7,122 bases of DNA from an uncultured Christensenella sp. (GTDB lineage: Bacteria > Bacillota > Clostridia > Christensenellales > Pumilibacteraceae), in contig CAJUBY010000033.1 of assembly GCA_910585055.1 (NCBI GenBank), forward strand, positions 13,595 to 20,716, written 5' to 3'. This document shows positions 4,668 to 7,122 of this stretch, in pieces; positions within the stretch are counted from its first letter, which is position 1, and every line of letters begins with the position of its first letter. The notes beneath the pieces are model-generated. The model saw only the letters and a list, made by a program, of their open reading frames with translations, ran no database searches and was not told the DNA's origin. The position numbers were made by a program, and so were the translations under genes.

Positions 4668-6194
4668 ATGAAACGTGTACTGTTGAAACTCCGCGAAGCC
4701 TTTATTTCGGTACTTCCCGTTACGGTCATAGTACTGATCCTTGCCGCTACGCCGCTCGTAGATTTTTCGGCTGTCGAAATGTGGACTTTTGCCGTCTCCG
4801 CAATTTTTCTGATACTCGGTATCGGGCTGTTCAATCTGGGTGCGGACCTTGCAATGACGCCTATGGGCGAACAGATAGGCGGCGGTCTTACAAAATCAAA
4901 AAAGATAGCGGTACTTTTGATAGTCTGTTTTTTGATGGGCGTGTTTATAACGGTCGCCGAACCCGACCTGTCTGTTCTTGCGGAACAGGTAAGCACCGTC
5001 ATGAATAGTACGGTGTTGATAGTAACGGTGGGCGCAGGCGTCGGCGTGTTTCTGCTCATAGCCGTTCTTAAAATAATACTTCGCAAAGATCTGTCGGCAA
5101 TACTTATGTTTTTTTACATGGTGCTTTTCGCGCTGTGCGCCATGCTTATAGAAAGCGGCAAACACGATTTTCTTGCCATGTGTTTCGATTCCGGCGGCGT
5201 TACGACCGGTCCTATAACCGTGCCGTTCATAATGGCGCTGGGCGTAGGTATCGCAACAACTATAGGCGGTAAAAACAGCAACGAGAACAGCTTCGGTCTT
5301 GTCGCGCTGTGTTCTGTCGGGCCGATACTCGCAGTAATGGTGTTATCCATGTCGGCAAAAGGCGATCTCGTTTACACCACTCCGACCTACACTGTAGCAT
5401 CCGAACTAAACGATTTCGGCGGCGTCTTGCTTGCGACTTGCCGCGAAGTCGTTATAGCGCTTGCGTTAATAGTCGCTTTTTTTACCGTCCTGCAACTTAC
5501 GGTGCTGAAACTTCCCAAAGAAAAAATAATCCAAATAGTGATCGGCATAATATACACGTTTATAGGACTTGTCGTATTTCTGACCGCAGTAAAGGTCGGG
5601 TTTATGCCTATAGGACTAAAGCTCGGCAAAATGCTTGCCGATAACCGCACGGTGCTAGTGATTTTCGGACTGATTCTCGGTATGGTGGTCGTTCTCGCAG
5701 AACCTGCGATACACGTCCTAAACAAACAAGTGGAAGAAGTTACCGGCGGCGGGGTGACAAAAAAAGAAATGCTTGTCGCGCTATGTCTCGGCGTCGGATT
5801 TGCGATCGCGCTTTCTATGATCCGCATAATTTACGAATTTTCGGTGCTGTACTATCTTATCCCCGGCTATCTTCTGTCGCTGGGTCTGTCGTTTTTCGTA
5901 CCGAAGCTTTACACCGCGATAGCGTTCGACTCCGGCGGCGTTGCCAGCGGACCGCTTACATCGGGTTTTATACTTCCGCTTGCCATAGGCGCGTGCTCGG
6001 TGCTCGCCGGAGATAAAGTGCTCGAGCTGGCGTTCGGAGTTGTGGCAATGGTTGCTATGATCCCTCTCATAACGATACAGGCGCTGGGCTTTAAAGCGGT
6101 GATGTCCGCCAAAGCGCGTAACCGAATTACCATGAGACGTATACTTGCCGCCGACGACGAGCAGATCATAAACTTCGCCTGGGAGAAAAAATAA
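4668..6194 (+). CDS. DUF1538-family membrane protein with internal duplication, putative transporter
   Basis: This 508-residue integral membrane protein matches what I know of the DUF1538 family, thought to be transporters of unknown substrate. It is an internal tandem duplication. Repeat 1 spans about 5-228 and repeat 2 about 254-477. The markers recur: PMG (65-67) and PIG (314-316); AEPDLSVLAEQV (97-108) and AEPAIHVLNKQV (344-355); FDSGGVTTGPIT (173-184) and FDSGGVASGPLT (420-431). The last two pairs are each exactly 247 residues apart. Each repeat has about six or seven hydrophobic segments. The polar AEP and FDSGG-GP motifs inside membrane-rich sequence are good candidates for a substrate path. 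A cytoplasmic-looking tail (479-508) follows. No Shine-Dalgarno precedes the ATG, and the predicted leader is about six bases. The stop overlaps the start of the first PII-like gene (TAATG), which ties it to PII-type control. The family call is confident; transport and substrate are inference. Confidence 0.9.
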   Translation: MKRVLLKLREAFISVLPVTVIVLILAATPLVDFSAVEMWTFAVSAIFLILGIGLFNLGADLAMTPMGEQIGGGLTKSKKIAVLLIVCFLMGVFITVAEPDLSVLAEQVSTVMNSTVLIVTVGAGVGVFLLIAVLKIILRKDLSAILMFFYMVLFALCAMLIESGKHDFLAMCFDSGGVTTGPITVPFIMALGVGIATTIGGKNSNENSFGLVALCSVGPILAVMVLSMSAKGDLVYTTPTYTVASELNDFGGVLLATCREVVIALALIVAFFTVLQLTVLKLPKEKIIQIVIGIIYTFIGLVVFLTAVKVGFMPIGLKLGKMLADNRTVLVIFGLILGMVVVLAEPAIHVLNKQVEEVTGGGVTKKEMLVALCLGVGFAIALSMIRIIYEFSVLYYLIPGYLLSLGLSFFVPKLYTAIAFDSGGVASGPLTSGFILPLAIGACSVLAGDKVLELAFGVVAMVAMIPLITIQALGFKAVMSAKARNRITMRRILAADDEQIINFAWEKK

Positions 6195-6688
6195 TGCCTA
6201 ACAAAAAGAAACCGGACGAAAAAACAAAACTCAAAGCCAAAGTCGAAGAAATTAAGGAACGCAGCAAACGCCGCATGACCAAAATACGTTCGGCACGCGG
6301 CAGCGCAGGCGGCAATACCGTTACCGACAACCGTCTGGAACTTTTAATAACCACCGTAAACCGCAGCAAAGCCGAATTTTACATCGATCTGTTGCAGTCG
6401 TTCGAAGTAAACATGCAATTTTTGGCGCTCGGTCACGGTACTGCGGATGCGAAGATGCTGTCCAGATTCGGGTTGGATACCGATTCGGATAAAGCCGTCA
6501 TATTCAGCGTGATCCAAAGCAGCAAGCTGGATGCCGCTATTTCAGCTCTCGACGAAAAATTCCGCACGATAAAAAACGGTAAGGGCGTCGCATATACCCT
6601 GCCCATGTCAAGTATAATCGGCACGCTTATATTCGGATTTTTAAGCAATAACCGCATGGCGATCAAAGACGGCAAGGAGAATGCATGA
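6194..6688 (+). CDS. PII-like (GlnB-fold) protein 1, with basic N-terminal extension
   Basis: This 164-residue protein is probably a small signalling protein of the PII superfamily acting on the membrane protein encoded just upstream. Residues 1-46 are a lysine/arginine-rich, helix-forming extension not found in classical PII. Residues 47-143 align without a gap to residues 3-99 of the next gene product, with about 19 identities in 96 positions by hand count. Shared points are ELLI (49-52), VN (55-56), GHGTA (80-84), DK (99-100) and NGKGVAYTLP (128-137). The last block resembles the PII B-loop strand (GDGKIFVLP). The T-loop region is much shorter than in GlnB, with no equivalent of the modified Tyr51. 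A hydrophobic stretch, IIGTLIFGFL (141-150), follows. The start overlaps the previous stop by one base (TAATG), with GGGAG at 6181-6185 as ribosome site. Its PII membership rests on the paralogue and context; alone it would be hard to place. Confidence 0.82.
   Translation: MPNKKKPDEKTKLKAKVEEIKERSKRRMTKIRSARGSAGGNTVTDNRLELLITTVNRSKAEFYIDLLQSFEVNMQFLALGHGTADAKMLSRFGLDTDSDKAVIFSVIQSSKLDAAISALDEKFRTIKNGKGVAYTLPMSSIIGTLIFGFLSNNRMAIKDGKENA
6674..6680 (+). promoter_or_regulatory. Shine-Dalgarno AAGGAGA for PII-like gene 2
   Basis: This is a near-consensus ribosome site inside the end of PII-like gene 1. It lies 4 bases before the ATG at 6685 and 7 bases before the in-frame ATG at 6688. The first choice overlaps the previous gene by ATGA; the second gives a 118-residue product. 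Confidence 0.75.
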
Positions 6689-7044
6689 TGGACTACGAAC
6701 TTATAATTTGCATAGTGAATACCGGATTTACCGACGTCGTTATGACCGCCGCGAAAGAACACGGTGCGCGCGGTGGTACGGTCCTGCACGGCAGAGGCAC
6801 CGCCAACAAGGAAGCCGAAGAATTTTTCAGTATTACGGTACAGCCGGACAAGGAAATGGTTATGATTCTTGTTCCGTCGGATATAAAAAACGATGTATTA
6901 CATGCGATATATCAAGCCGCAGGGCTAAAGACCGTGGGACAGGGCATAGCCTTTGCCATGCCGGTGACCAATGTAGTCGGAATTTCGTCTCCCAAAAACA
7001 ACGAAAACAGCGACGCTTCCAAAGCGCCCGTCAATAAAGTTTAA
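6685..7044 (+). CDS. PII-like (P-II family, GlnB-fold) protein 2
   Basis: This 119-residue protein has the length and pattern of a PII-family signal protein. A first strand, YELIICIVN (4-12), and helix (16-26) lead to GGTVLHGRGT (30-39), matching GMTVTEVKGFG of GlnB. The second half follows as MVMILVPSDIKNDVLHAIYQAAG (58-80) and GQGIAFAMPVTNVVGI (85-100), matching the GDGKIFVLPV B-loop region. The T-loop is shortened and lacks the uridylylated tyrosine, so it belongs with the PII-like group rather than the canonical nitrogen regulators. A polar tail rich in Asn, Ser and Lys (101-119) follows the fold. PII proteins are trimers that bind adenine nucleotides, or other small ligands, between subunits and clamp on a membrane partner. 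The DUF1538 protein two genes upstream is the obvious candidate partner. The gene overlaps PII-like gene 1 by four bases (ATGA), implying coupled translation. The ligand cannot be read from the sequence. Confidence 0.88.
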   Translation: MMDYELIICIVNTGFTDVVMTAAKEHGARGGTVLHGRGTANKEAEEFFSITVQPDKEMVMILVPSDIKNDVLHAIYQAAGLKTVGQGIAFAMPVTNVVGISSPKNNENSDASKAPVNKV

Positions 7045-7070
7045 ATCGCAGAACGGCGGCCGATTAGGGT

Positions 7071-7087
7071 AATTCCCATAGGGAATT
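7071..7087. terminator. Weak hairpin after the PII-like operon, possible terminator
   Basis: A perfect 7-base stem (AATTCCC/GGGAATT) with a 3-base loop lies 26 bases after the stop of the last gene. TTTAATAAAA follows on the plus strand, so the U-tract is poor. The remaining 78 bases after the operon hold no other recognisable feature. Confidence 0.4.
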
Positions 7088-7122
7088 TAATAAAACGCAA
7101 ATAAAAAGATTTAGGCATAGCG

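Noticed and set aside
4649..5086. Minus-strand open frame of 145 codons rich in Thr, Ser and Ile
   Set aside because: Antisense to the first repeat of the DUF1538 protein; a typical reverse-frame composition artefact.
5387..5827. Minus-strand open frame of 146 codons
   Set aside because: Antisense to the second part of the DUF1538 gene, same biased composition, no start signals.
6277..6688. Later ATG start for PII-like protein 1 that would remove part of the basic extension
   Set aside because: The nearest AAGGAA is about 15 bases away, whereas the TAATG start at 6194 has a well-placed GGGAG and couples to the upstream gene.
7098..7122. Possible end of a convergent minus-strand gene (TAA at 7113-7111)
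   Set aside because: Only three codons are visible before the edge, far too little to separate a gene end from chance.

Overview
The window looks like chromosomal DNA from a Clostridia-type Bacillota (Firmicutes), probably an uncultivated lineage. Three things suggest this. The first is the mini-RNase III (mrnC) then thyX gene order, which is common in Clostridia. The second is a set of SigA-type promoters with near-consensus boxes and exact 17-bp spacers. The third is a moderate GC content (high 40s percent by eye) with frequent ATA isoleucine codons. There are no tRNA or rRNA genes, insertion sequences, CRISPR arrays or phage genes. No gap between genes exceeds about 131 bases.

Layout. (1) 1-758, minus strand: mrnC followed by thyX, which is cut off by the window's left edge. 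This is a small housekeeping operon for 23S rRNA maturation and dTMP synthesis. (2) 759-935: a divergent intergenic region with back-to-back promoters and two palindromic sites. (3) 936-1556, plus strand: an unrecognised 206-residue protein with four CxxC pairs. It ends at a perfect 18-bp hairpin shared with the convergent ABC genes. (4) 4536-1636, minus strand: an unrecognised polytopic membrane protein, then the ATPase and permease of a DrrAB-like ABC-2 exporter. (5) 4537-4667: a second divergent promoter region with a dyad element. (6) 4668-7044, plus strand: a three-gene translationally coupled operon. It encodes a two-repeat DUF1538-family membrane protein (putative transporter) followed by two different PII-like (GlnB-fold) proteins.

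The operon at 4668-7044 is the most interesting item. It pairs a duplicated membrane protein of unknown substrate with two diverged PII-like proteins that align to each other without a gap over about 96 residues. The arrangement recalls AmtB-GlnK and SbtA-SbtB, where a trimeric PII protein senses a small ligand and gates or tethers a transporter. Here, two distinct and probably coexpressed PII-like subunits raise the possibility of a heteromeric sensor.

A second theme is translation initiation. Three first-in-operon genes (mrnC, the membrane gene at 4536, and the DUF1538 gene) have strong promoters whose predicted start point lies 0, 2 and 6 nt before the start codon, with no Shine-Dalgarno sequence. 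The downstream genes thyX and both PII-like genes have clear Shine-Dalgarno sequences. This suggests leaderless or near-leaderless initiation of first genes.

All functional calls come from motif recognition by eye; no database search was run.
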